A DNA stretch of 9,065 nucleotides from an uncultured Prevotella sp. (GTDB lineage Bacteria; Bacteroidota; Bacteroidia; Bacteroidales; Bacteroidaceae): the NCBI GenBank assembly GCA_937874345.1, contig CALNBT010000085.1:1-9065 (forward strand). Reading direction: 5' to 3'. Position 1 is the first letter of the stretch. The number at the start of each line of letters is the position of its first letter. Made by a program: the position numbers and the translations under genes. Shown piece after piece: positions 1-6,623 of the stretch. The notes under the pieces were generated by a model, which was given only the letters and a program-made list of their open reading frames with translations, searched no databases and was not told the origin of the DNA.

Positions 1-413
1 CATTTTTCAGGAAAGTGCACTGCAAAGTGATTGAGATTGAACATCAATTTCATTGAAATCAAGGGCCAATCCCCTGGAGATTGAATCAACATTCCATAAA
101 AGTCGTGCCAAAAGTGATTGATATGGTTAATAAATTGCAACCGAAATGGCTAATTGACGACAAAAGGTTGTTCAAAAAAAGTGTAGTTTTTTTTGACAGA
201 TCTAATACTATTCTTATGTGTTTATCTTAAAATAACGGTTCTGTCTATCGATTTGAAAAGGCCAACACTGTTTACATGCTACAACAAAGTTTTTCAAACT
301 TAAAAATGATTGATGCAATAAGAAGTAAGAGTCGAAACTCTCCAAGAGGTGAAGGTAATCATCCGATTATTTGTTTTTCACAAATTATTCTATAATAATT
401 CTATTAAATTTCT
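1..413. other. Non-coding stretch upstream of mnmG, no recognisable gene
   Basis: No convincing coding sequence is seen here. The three forward frames are stopped by base 54, so at most the last few codons of an upstream gene could lie at the very start. The region is AT-rich and repeatedly contains GATTGA-type words (for example near 29-39, 79-84 and 115-121). It holds a perfect 13-base palindrome, ATTTCATTGAAAT (47-59), and an A7/T8 hairpin at 172-196. No tRNA-like cloverleaf was noticed. What the region does is unknown. It may be the 3' flank of a gene outside the window plus the upstream region of mnmG. Confidence 0.5.
172..196. repeat. A-tract/T-tract hairpin (possible terminator)
   Basis: TCAAAAAAA (172-180) is the exact reverse complement of TTTTTTTGA (188-196). 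The loop is about 6-7 bases, and one extra T sits at 187. An RNA from either strand could fold into a 9-bp AU-rich stem containing a U-tract. It could mark the end of a transcript entering from the left, but there is no GC-rich stem, so terminator function is only a guess. Confidence 0.3.
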
Positions 414-421
414 TACTTTTG
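414..421 (+). promoter_or_regulatory. Possible promoter -7 box for mnmG
   Basis: TACTTTTG matches the Bacteroidetes -7 consensus TAnnTTTG exactly. No good TTTG -33 element lies 19-21 bases upstream, which lowers confidence. If it is used, transcription would begin near 426-430 and leave a leader of about 180 nt before the mnmG ATG. That leader carries a small hairpin, GTATTT-aac-AAATAC (444-458), and a second 5-bp stem, GCTCT/AGAGC (477-493). Confidence 0.4.
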
Positions 422-608
422 CGAAGAATTATATAATAACCAGGTATTTAACAAATACAGAATATTGCGCCTGTTGGCTCTGATAAAGAGAGCGTTGGAA
501 GGATTACCATACACATGCTTTGAGCAATTTTTCCTAACCGGTATTAATTTTTATGGTCTGTTGTGGAAAAAATGCGCCTGGTTTGACAGCAAAGGAAATA
601 TTATAAAG

Positions 609-2480
609 ATGAATTTCAAATATGATGTAATTGTGATTGGTGGCGGACATGCCGGCTGTGAGGCCGCAACCGCCTCAGCGAAGTTGGGGGCTAAAACATG
701 TCTGATAACGATGGACATGAACAAAATCGCCCAAATGAGCTGCAATCCGGCAATCGGTGGCATCGCCAAGGGACAGATCGTGCGCGAAATAGACGCATTG
801 GGTGGCCAGATTGGGTTAATAACAGATGCCACAGCAATCCAGTTCAGAATGTTGAACAAAGGAAAAGGACCGGCTGTTTGGAGTCCTCGGGCACAATGCG
901 ACAGAGGAAAATATATCTGGGAATGGCGCACTGCACTCGATCATACTGATAATCTCGACATCTGGCAGGATGAAGCACATGAGCTGATTGTTGAAAATGG
1001 TGAAGCTGTTGGCATTAAAACACTTTGGGGGGTGGTCTTCCACGCAAAGAGTATTGTTATTACGGCCGGTACATTTTTAAACGGTTTGATGCACATTGGT
1101 AACCAACAGCTACCTGGAGGACGATGTGCAGAACCGGCTGTTTTACATTTTAGCGAGAGTATCTCACGCCATGGCATTACGGTTTCAAGACTAAAAACGG
1201 GTACTCCTGTCAGAATCGATTCGCGATCTGTTCACTTTGAGATGATGGAGAAACAGGAAGGCGAGAATGATTTTCATCAATTTAGCTATTGCGGTCCACA
1301 TAGGAAACTTCAACAATTACCTTGTTGGACTTTTTATACGACTCCCGAGGCTCATGAAATATTAAGGAAAAGTTTGAATGACTCTCCCCTTTTCAATGGT
1401 CAAATTCAAAGCACAGGCCCAAGATATTGCCCTTCGATCGAAACAAAACTATTTACTTTCCCAGATAAGAACCAACATCCGTTATTCTTGGAGCCCGAAG
1501 GTGAGAATACAAACGAAATGTACCTTAATGGATTTTCGTCAAGTATGCCGATGGATGTTCAACTAGAAGCCCTTCATCAGATACCAGCGCTACGCGATGC
1601 CAAGATATATCGATCGGGATATGCCATAGAATACGATTACTTTGACCCAACACAGCTAAAGAATTCGTTGGAATCAAAGATTTTGAATGGTTTGTTTTTC
1701 GCTGGACAAGTCAACGGAACTACAGGATATGAAGAGGCAGCAGGTCAAGGATTGGTTGCAGGTGTCAACGCAGCAATCAACTGTTTCGGAGGGGAACCAT
1801 TTGTCATGAAACGCGATGAAAGCTATATTGGCGTCTTAATCGATGACCTGACAACCAAAGGCGTTGATGAACCGTATCGCATGTTCACTTCGCGCGCTGA
1901 ATATCGCATCCTACTTCGTCAAGATGATGCAGATGCTCGTTTAACCGAAAAAGCTTATGAATTGGGATTGGCATCACGCGAACGCTACGACTGGTGGATG
2001 GAAAAGAAAAACACGATTGCAAAAGTAATCGACTTTTGTGATAAGGCATCGATAAAACCGAATGAAATTAATGATGGCTTGACGCAACTTGGCACCACTC
2101 CATTACATATGGGATGTAGAATTTCTGACTTAATTGGAAGGCCGCAGTTATCAATTCTACAACTAGCAGAATACATTCCAAGTCTCAAACAGATGATAAA
2201 TAGCCCAATTAATCGGAAAGAAGAAATTATTGAAGCGGCCGAAATAAAGATAAAATACAAAGGTTACATCGAACGAGAGAAAGTAGTAGCCGATAAAATG
2301 CACCGTTTGGAAGATATTAAAATAAAGGGAAGATTCAAGTATAGCGAATTGCATGAATTGTCTACTGAGGCACGACAGAAGTTAGAACGGATCGATCCAG
2401 AGACACTGGCTAAGGCAAGTCGTATCCCAGGTGTGTCTCCTAGCGATATTAATGTCTTGCTGATTTTAATGGGAAGATAA
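609..2480 (+). CDS. mnmG: tRNA uridine-5-carboxymethylaminomethyl modification enzyme MnmG (GidA)
   Basis: FAD-dependent enzyme that, with the GTPase MnmE, adds the (carboxymethyl)aminomethyl group to the wobble uridine (U34) of certain tRNAs in the cytosol. The 623-residue product has the usual family length. Visible hallmarks are the N-terminal dinucleotide-binding loop IGGGHAGCEAA (residues 10-20), the NPAIGGIAKG segment (46-55), the first GidA signature beginning GPRYCPSIETK (270-280), and the second signature AGQVNGTTGYEEAAGQG (365-381). The C-terminal helical region that contacts MnmE and tRNA is present. The ATG at 609 was chosen because it places the FAD loop at the usual distance from the N terminus. 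The frame stays open upstream to a TTG at 465, but that 48-residue extension has no family counterpart I know of. The gene probably leads a unit with apt and uvrC. No frameshift or missing key motif was seen. Confidence 0.97.
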   Translation: MNFKYDVIVIGGGHAGCEAATASAKLGAKTCLITMDMNKIAQMSCNPAIGGIAKGQIVREIDALGGQIGLITDATAIQFRMLNKGKGPAVWSPRAQCDRGKYIWEWRTALDHTDNLDIWQDEAHELIVENGEAVGIKTLWGVVFHAKSIVITAGTFLNGLMHIGNQQLPGGRCAEPAVLHFSESISRHGITVSRLKTGTPVRIDSRSVHFEMMEKQEGENDFHQFSYCGPHRKLQQLPCWTFYTTPEAHEILRKSLNDSPLFNGQIQSTGPRYCPSIETKLFTFPDKNQHPLFLEPEGENTNEMYLNGFSSSMPMDVQLEALHQIPALRDAKIYRSGYAIEYDYFDPTQLKNSLESKILNGLFFAGQVNGTTGYEEAAGQGLVAGVNAAINCFGGEPFVMKRDESYIGVLIDDLTTKGVDEPYRMFTSRAEYRILLRQDDADARLTEKAYELGLASRERYDWWMEKKNTIAKVIDFCDKASIKPNEINDGLTQLGTTPLHMGCRISDLIGRPQLSILQLAEYIPSLKQMINSPINRKEEIIEAAEIKIKYKGYIEREKVVADKMHRLEDIKIKGRFKYSELHELSTEARQKLERIDPETLAKASRIPGVSPSDINVLLILMGR

Positions 2481-2525
2481 CCTTTCCCCCGAAAAAATCA
2501 TCCATCGCATCGTCCGAAAGCGAGA

Positions 2526-2541
2526 TGTTTCACATGAAACA
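2526..2541. promoter_or_regulatory. parS-like site 1 (ParB-binding-site-like sequence)
   Basis: TGTTTCACATGAAACA differs from the widespread chromosomal parS sequence TGTTTCACGTGAAACA at one of 16 positions: position 9, in the central pair, is A instead of G. The 7-base arms TGTTTCA/TGAAACA are perfectly inverted. It lies in the 95-base gap between mnmG and apt, 35 bases before the apt ATG. A near-identical copy lies on the other side of apt. By established knowledge such sites load ParB for chromosome segregation. Whether this variant is bound by ParB in this organism, or instead serves as an operator for apt, cannot be told from sequence alone. Confidence 0.55.
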
Positions 2542-2575
2542 ATTATTAATTATATAACAACATAAGTTATTGAAT

Positions 2576-3106
2576 ATGAATAACAAATTATTATTGGACA
2601 ACCTTAGATGTATTCCAGATTGGCCGATTAAAGGGGTTAATTTTAGAGATGTAACCACTTTATTTAAAAACCCCGATTGTTTACGAACAATTAATGATGA
2701 AATGTACGACCTTTATAAAGACAAAGGCATAACCAAGATCGTTGGAATTGAAAGTCGAGGTTTTGTAATGTCTTCTGCCCTAGCCTTAAAGTTAGGTGCT
2801 GGTATAGTACTTTGCAGGAAGCCGGGAAAGCTTCCTTGCGAGACAGTTCAAGAAAGTTATGCGAAGGAATATGGCATAGACACCATCGAAATTCACAAAG
2901 ACGCCATCAATGAAGATGATGTCATTCTACTACACGATGACTTACTAGCAACAGGCGGGACGATGAGGGCAGCATGTGAGTTGGTAAAAAAGTTCAAACC
3001 CAAGAAAATATACTGCAACTTTATCATCGAATTGATCAACGAAGGATTAAACGGAAGAGCCAATTTCGACAAGGACATTGAGATTTCCTCCTTAATTCAA
3101 ATTTAA
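2576..3106 (+). CDS. apt: Adenine phosphoribosyltransferase
   Basis: Type I phosphoribosyltransferase that salvages adenine: adenine plus PRPP gives AMP plus pyrophosphate, in the cytosol. The protein is 176 residues, normal for the family. Visible motifs are the N-terminal IPDWPIKGVNFRDVT (13-27), the purine-side segment VGIESRGF (56-63), the flexible-loop region RKPGKLPCETVQESY (81-95), and the PRPP-binding loop LLHDDLLATGGT (118-129), whose acidic pair D121-D122 precedes ATGGT. The ATG at 2576 is preferred over an in-frame TTG two codons earlier. It sits 95 bases after mnmG with no clear terminator or TAnnTTTG promoter between them, so co-transcription with mnmG is likely. A parS-like site lies just upstream and another downstream. 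Confidence 0.96.
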   Translation: MNNKLLLDNLRCIPDWPIKGVNFRDVTTLFKNPDCLRTINDEMYDLYKDKGITKIVGIESRGFVMSSALALKLGAGIVLCRKPGKLPCETVQESYAKEYGIDTIEIHKDAINEDDVILLHDDLLATGGTMRAACELVKKFKPKKIYCNFIIELINEGLNGRANFDKDIEISSLIQI

Positions 3107-3125
3107 AACACGCAATAACGTCAAG

Positions 3126-3234
3126 TTTATACCATCCATGCTCTTTTGAAAGGCAACTTGAACATTTATCTCTTTACCCAATTTCAAATCAATTGATTGA
3201 AGAAATAAATAGGCAAAATCATGGATGGTACAAA
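3126..3234. repeat. Long inverted repeat in the apt-uvrC gap
   Basis: TTTATACCATCCATG (3126-3140) pairs with CATGGATGGTACAAA (3220-3234): 14 of 15 positions are complementary, including 11 perfect in a row. With a small bulge the stem continues inward through TTTTG (3144-3148) and CAAAA (3214-3218). The roughly 65-base loop contains the perfect 12-base palindrome AATCAATTGATT (3187-3198). A competing short stem, TCAAGTT (3121-3127) with AACTTGA (3155-3161), overlaps the left arm. It could be a folded RNA element in the uvrC leader or apt 3' UTR. There is no T-run directly after it, so it is not a classical terminator. Confidence 0.5.
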
Positions 3235-3235
3235 A

Positions 3236-3251
3236 CGTTTCACATGAAACA
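3236..3251. promoter_or_regulatory. parS-like site 2 (ParB-binding-site-like sequence)
   Basis: CGTTTCACATGAAACA matches parS (TGTTTCACGTGAAACA) at 14 of 16 positions. It carries the same central G-to-A difference as site 1, plus C instead of T at position 1. Sites 1 and 2 share 16 identical bases, GTTTCACATGAAACAA (2527-2542 and 3237-3252), in the same orientation and 710 bases apart. It lies two bases after the right arm of the long inverted repeat and 40 bases before the uvrC start. Confidence 0.5.
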
Positions 3252-3291
3252 ACAATCTACAAGATTCCTTTAACAAAGGGAGAGACAGGAG

Positions 3292-5133
3292 ATGAAGAAA
3301 GAAGAAAACGAGAAAAGATTAGCATTGCTGAAGACTATTGTGATGAGTATGCCAGAGAAGCCAGGAAGTTACCAGTTCTATGACGCAACTCATACCATCA
3401 TTTATGTAGGCAAAGCAAAAAATCTTAAAAAGCGCGTTTCATCTTATCTTCATAAAGAAGTTGACCGCTTCAAGACCAAAGTTCTAGTCAGCAAGGTATG
3501 GGACATCAGTTATACCGTAGTAAATACGGAAGAGGATGCCCTATTATTAGAAAACAGCCTGATAAAAAAGTACAATCCGCATTACAATGTCTTATTGAAA
3601 GACGGAAAGACTTATCCAAGTATTTGTATCACAAACGAATATTTGCCTCGCATTTTCAAGACTAGAACAATCAACAAAAGACTAGGCACCTATTTTGGAC
3701 CATACAGTCAGGTCTCAACCATGTATACCCTTCTAGAACTAATCAAAAAGCTTTATAAGCCACGTACCTGTCATCTCCCCCTGACTGCTACAGAAATAAG
3801 ACTTAAAAAATTCAAACCCTGCCTTGAATTTCACATTCATAACTGCGAAGCTCCATGCATTGGACGACAAACTTACGAGGAATACCATCAAAATATAGAG
3901 CAGGCGAAAGAGATTCTTAAAGGCAATACGCGTGAAGTAAGAGGCATTCTTTACGACATCATGCTCGAAAAAGCAGATCAGTTGAAATTCGAAGAAGCAG
4001 AAGAAATCAAGAAAAAAATCAATCTTCTCGATAATTTTGTGGCAAAGAGCGAGGTGGTCAGCCATACTATTCGCGATGTCGATGTGTTTACCATTGTAGA
4101 TGACGATTTGAAAAAGAATGCTTATATCAACTATTTGCATGCGAAAAACGGTACGATCAACCAAAGTTTCACGTTCGAATATAAAAGGAAATTAGCAGAA
4201 ACAGACGAAGATCTTTTGATTTCAGCAATACCTGAAATCAGGGAGAGGTTCAACAGTGAGGCCAAAGAAATTATCGTTCCATTTGAGATGGAATGGACCC
4301 TAAACGACGCTACCTTTATTATTCCTCAAAGAGGCGATAAAAAGCACCTTTTAGACCTATCTGAAATGAACGGTAAGCAATATAAATTTGACCGTTTGAA
4401 ACAGGCTGAAAAGTTGAATCCAGAGCAAAAACAAACCCGTTTGATGAAGGAACTCCAAGACAAACTGAAGCTTCCTAAACTACCATTTCATATAGAATGT
4501 TTCGACAATTCGAACATCTCTGGCGCCGATGCGGTTGCAGGATGTGTTGTTTTCAAGGGGATGAAACCCTCTAAAAAAGACTACCGGAAATACAATATCA
4601 AAACGGTATCAGGCCCAGACGATTACGCTTCCATGCATGAAGTTGTTCGACGTCGGTATAGTAGGCTGATAGAAGAAAATCAACCCCTACCAGATTTGAT
4701 CATGACAGATGGCGGTAAAGGACAAATGGAAATTGTGAGAAGAGTAATAGAAGACGAATTACACTTGCAAATTCCAATCGCCGGTTTAGCGAAAGACAGC
4801 AAACACAAAACCAACGAACTTCTATATGGATTTCCTCCACAAGTAATCGGTTTAAAGACAGATAGCGAACTATTTCACCTTCTTTCAAGAATACAAGACG
4901 AAGTGCACCGTTACGCCATTAGCTTTCACAGGGACAAACGCAGTAAACATGCACTCCATAGTCAGCTGGAAGACATTAAAGGTATTGGCTCTCAGACACA
5001 ACAAACGCTTTTATCCAAACTAAGAACCGTGAAAAAGATTAAAGAAGCTGACATTCAAGTACTTACAGAAATAATTGGGCCAAGTAAAGCCAAACTTGTT
5101 TATGAATATTTCCATCAAACCGAAGAGAAATAA
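3292..5133 (+). CDS. uvrC: Excinuclease ABC subunit C (UvrC)
   Basis: Nuclease of bacterial nucleotide excision repair. It joins UvrB on damaged DNA and cuts on both sides of the lesion. The 613-residue protein is full length. Domains in order: GIY-YIG nuclease (about 21-100) with PGSYQFY (24-30), IIYVGKA (36-42), R48 and the metal-ligand candidate E87 in LLENSLIKKYNP; a Cys-containing segment (C160, C177, C185, C189); a UVR motif that contacts UvrB (about 215-250, LEKADQLKFEEAEEIKKKI); the RNase H-like nuclease with D405 in ECFDNSNISG, D473 in MTDGGKGQ and H539 in DEVHR; and C-terminal helix-hairpin-helix DNA-binding repeats (about 560-607). A purine-rich stretch, AAAGGGAGAG (3275-3284), lies 7 bases before the ATG. 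This is more Shine-Dalgarno-like than usual for this phylum. The 185-base gap from apt holds an inverted repeat and a parS-like site. Confidence 0.97.
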   Translation: MKKEENEKRLALLKTIVMSMPEKPGSYQFYDATHTIIYVGKAKNLKKRVSSYLHKEVDRFKTKVLVSKVWDISYTVVNTEEDALLLENSLIKKYNPHYNVLLKDGKTYPSICITNEYLPRIFKTRTINKRLGTYFGPYSQVSTMYTLLELIKKLYKPRTCHLPLTATEIRLKKFKPCLEFHIHNCEAPCIGRQTYEEYHQNIEQAKEILKGNTREVRGILYDIMLEKADQLKFEEAEEIKKKINLLDNFVAKSEVVSHTIRDVDVFTIVDDDLKKNAYINYLHAKNGTINQSFTFEYKRKLAETDEDLLISAIPEIRERFNSEAKEIIVPFEMEWTLNDATFIIPQRGDKKHLLDLSEMNGKQYKFDRLKQAEKLNPEQKQTRLMKELQDKLKLPKLPFHIECFDNSNISGADAVAGCVVFKGMKPSKKDYRKYNIKTVSGPDDYASMHEVVRRRYSRLIEENQPLPDLIMTDGGKGQMEIVRRVIEDELHLQIPIAGLAKDSKHKTNELLYGFPPQVIGLKTDSELFHLLSRIQDEVHRYAISFHRDKRSKHALHSQLEDIKGIGSQTQQTLLSKLRTVKKIKEADIQVLTEIIGPSKAKLVYEYFHQTEEK

Positions 5134-5462
5134 AGTCATAAAAAGGGCACTTGCATCTCAATTTCCAACTCAATACAATCAACCTCCCACCCCAAAAGAG
5201 ACAGTTTCAAAATGAAATTAGAAACTTTTTCTTACCAGAAAATCATATTTCCAAAGCAAAATTCATTCTTTTGAGAAGGGGATACAAATGCAAAACGAAT
5301 ATAGTGAAACCTAACTTCCAAGGGAAAAAACAATGAATTTTATGTATTGCCTATTCGAACATTTTCTATTTACTCTTGTAAAATAATATTTCCATAAGTC
5401 GAAAATCCGAAGAAAAGATTTGAAACACAAGCGGTTATTTTGCAAAATCAACAAACATTCCT
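5134..5462. other. Non-coding gap after uvrC
   Basis: About 390 bases separate uvrC from the next gene at 5527. The gap contains a hairpin/T-run terminator candidate (5203-5230) and, near its right end, a well-matched promoter (5439-5470). Two tiny frames have purine-rich tracts before their ATG: 8 codons at 5288-5314 (after AGAAGGGG) and 17 codons at 5333-5386 (after AAGGGAAAAAACA; product MNFMYCLFEHFLFTLVK). They are too short to support as genes. Nothing else is recognised. Confidence 0.45.
5203..5230 (+). terminator. Possible terminator of the mnmG-apt-uvrC unit
   Basis: AGTTTC (5203-5208) and GAAACT (5221-5226) form a 6-bp stem with a 12-base loop, followed at once by TTTT and then CTT. 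The hairpin is AT-rich and therefore weak. Its position about 70 bases after the uvrC stop, and the lack of any other candidate in the gap, support it as the end of the upstream operon. Confidence 0.45.
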
Positions 5463-5470
5463 TACATTTG
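5439..5470 (+). promoter_or_regulatory. Bacteroidetes-type promoter for the orphan gene pair
   Basis: A -33 element TTTG (5439-5442) is separated by 20 bases from a perfect -7 element TACATTTG (5463-5470). This is the arrangement TTTG-N19-21-TAnnTTTG known for the Bacteroidetes primary sigma factor. Transcription would start near 5475, about 50 bases before the ATG at 5527. The -33 element lies inside the perfect 12-base palindrome ATTTTGCAAAAT (5437-5448), which could be a dimeric regulator's operator. This is the best promoter match in the window. Confidence 0.65.
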
Positions 5471-5526
5471 CATTCACAATGACAAGAAAAAATACACCAT
5501 AACCAAGTTTCTCTCCAGTACAAAAA

Positions 5527-5952
5527 ATGAATATCTTCGCTAAAATACTCCTACTCGTCACTTTGCTGGTCGCAATTCCGACCCCAAAAAGGTGCTTTGT
5601 TACGCAAGTAAAGGACTTGAAAGTATACTTAAGCGATGATTTCAAGACAACTGCCAATCAAAATGACAAATACCATCTGCACTTCAACAATGGTATAACC
5701 AATCGCGAGCACGAAGCTATCATTGAAGACAGCAACTATGCTTTTAAGACAGGAACTGCTCGCCCCCAACGCCTGCAACCCACTTGGAACTTTACGCCAT
5801 TGCAATACTTTGGGAAGAGTTCCCTTTATTTCATCCATCATAGCTATCCACTTCGTGGAACCAACGACAGACAAGAAATTCTTGTCACTGCAATACCACG
5901 AAATGCCTCTGCCGATTACTACGTATTTGCGCTGAGGCGCCTTATTTGTTAA
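5527..5952 (+). CDS. Putative secreted hypothetical protein (orphan gene 1)
   Basis: I do not recognise this 141-residue protein. The N terminus (residues 1-20, with hydrophobic core ILLLVTLLVAI at 7-17) looks like a signal peptide or single membrane anchor. There is no good lipobox, because the cysteine at 23 is preceded by PKR. The rest is polar, with scattered histidines (50, 52, 62, 104, 105) and aromatic residues. It ends in the basic segment YYVFALRRLIC (131-141), and the only cysteines are C23 and C141. The ATG is preceded by CAAAAA with no Shine-Dalgarno, typical for the phylum, and the best promoter in the window lies about 55 bases upstream. It is followed 84 bases later by another unrecognised gene. 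The presence of promoter, start and signal peptide makes it a likely real gene. A shadow frame on the opposite strand (5629-6009) is less convincing. Function is unknown. Confidence 0.65.
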   Translation: MNIFAKILLLVTLLVAIPTPKRCFVTQVKDLKVYLSDDFKTTANQNDKYHLHFNNGITNREHEAIIEDSNYAFKTGTARPQRLQPTWNFTPLQYFGKSSLYFIHHSYPLRGTNDRQEILVTAIPRNASADYYVFALRRLIC

Positions 5953-5981
5953 ACATCTTCTATCTTTCAACCTACAATTCA

Positions 5982-6001
5982 GACAGATTGAATCATCTGT
6001 C
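5982..6001. repeat. Small hairpin between the two orphan genes
   Basis: GACAGAT (5982-5988) and ATCTGTC (5995-6001) are perfect inverted arms around a 6-base loop. It lies in the 84-base gap between the orphan genes, 35 bases before the second ATG. No T-run follows, so it is more likely an mRNA processing or stability element, or an operator, than a terminator. Confidence 0.4.
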
Positions 6002-6036
6002 GTCCTCAATCATTCACTTTAAAAGATAGAAACAAA

Positions 6037-6438
6037 ATGGCAAATATCAAAAAGATGGAAATGGCTGATGCTATTTCAAAAAACTCGAAAATAACATTCA
6101 GTAAAGGATTTCTAGGCATCGGAGAAAAGGCTGTATACGAGCCAACAAACAGTCCTTTACAGGTATATATCAATTTTTATAACGCGGAAGAAGGTGACGA
6201 AATTCTACGAATCATCGATGGTCCGGAAAGCGAAATAGAAGAAAGGGTAAAAAATCTTCCTTCTTTTATCAAACGCGCCATCGGCAATTATCGTATCGAA
6301 ACAGCTATCTCAAAAGACGAACAGTTTGTTGCTATTCACATCATGCGTTATGGCAATTTCCGGCACTCTCCCATCCGTAATGTGATGTTCTATGAAGGAA
6401 ATACAGCTAAACTCCTGGCAGAGGTCCTGAAAAGATAA
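6037..6438 (+). CDS. Hypothetical cytosolic protein (orphan gene 2)
   Basis: I do not recognise this 133-residue protein. It has no signal peptide, membrane segment or cysteine, and alternates charged and hydrophobic stretches as expected for a small globular alpha/beta protein. Visible pieces are KITFSKGFLGIGEKAVYEP (18-36), an acidic segment EEGDEILRIIDGPESEIEER (51-70), and a C-terminal helix-like TAKLLAEVLKR (123-133). The start at 6037 is preceded by AAACAAA. Internal ATGs at 6055 and 6061 are possible but would remove only 6-8 residues. No separate promoter is clear, so it may be read with orphan gene 1. A strong hairpin lies 55 bases after its stop. No function can be assigned. Confidence 0.75.
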   Translation: MANIKKMEMADAISKNSKITFSKGFLGIGEKAVYEPTNSPLQVYINFYNAEEGDEILRIIDGPESEIEERVKNLPSFIKRAIGNYRIETAISKDEQFVAIHIMRYGNFRHSPIRNVMFYEGNTAKLLAEVLKR

Positions 6439-6493
6439 TTTTCAATAAACACTGTAATATATTCAGTTAGTCATTGAATTACAAAAGCTATTA

Positions 6494-6527
6494 ATACCCC
6501 ACTTACCTGTTTTGGTCAGTGGGGTAT
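6494..6527 (+). terminator. Hairpin terminator after orphan gene 2
   Basis: ATACCCCACT (6494-6503) and AGTGGGGTAT (6518-6527) form a perfect 10-bp stem. Inside it, ACC/GGT add three more pairs (6505-6507 with 6514-6516) around a TGTTTT loop. The stem is strong, but the tail ATTCTTAAAATT is only weakly U-rich. It probably terminates the orphan pair; a role as an mRNA 3'-end stabiliser is equally possible. Confidence 0.55.
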
Positions 6528-6623
6528 ATTCTTAAAATTACAAAATGCTTTATCCTGAAAAGGAAACCTCAACCAAAACTTAATGGTAGGAAAGAAAAAG
6601 AACAAAAGAAAGACAGTAATTTC

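Noticed and set aside
465..608. 48-residue N-terminal extension of MnmG starting at a TTG
   Set aside because: The conserved FAD-binding N terminus begins right after the ATG at 609, and the extension resembles nothing in the family. Kept only as a low-interest note on the leader.
2570..2575. TTG start for apt two codons upstream
   Set aside because: The ATG at 2576 is the stronger codon and gives a normal Apt N terminus.
4166..4173. Half parS sequence GTTTCACG inside uvrC
   Set aside because: Only one arm is present and the second half (TTCGAAT) does not match; it is within coding sequence.
5151..5336. 61-residue open frame after uvrC
   Set aside because: Non-ATG start, low-complexity polar composition, overlaps a terminator candidate; no protein-like features.
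5629..6009. 126-residue frame on the minus strand over orphan gene 1
   Set aside because: It overlaps a plus-strand frame that has a promoter, good start and signal peptide; no minus-strand promoter was seen.
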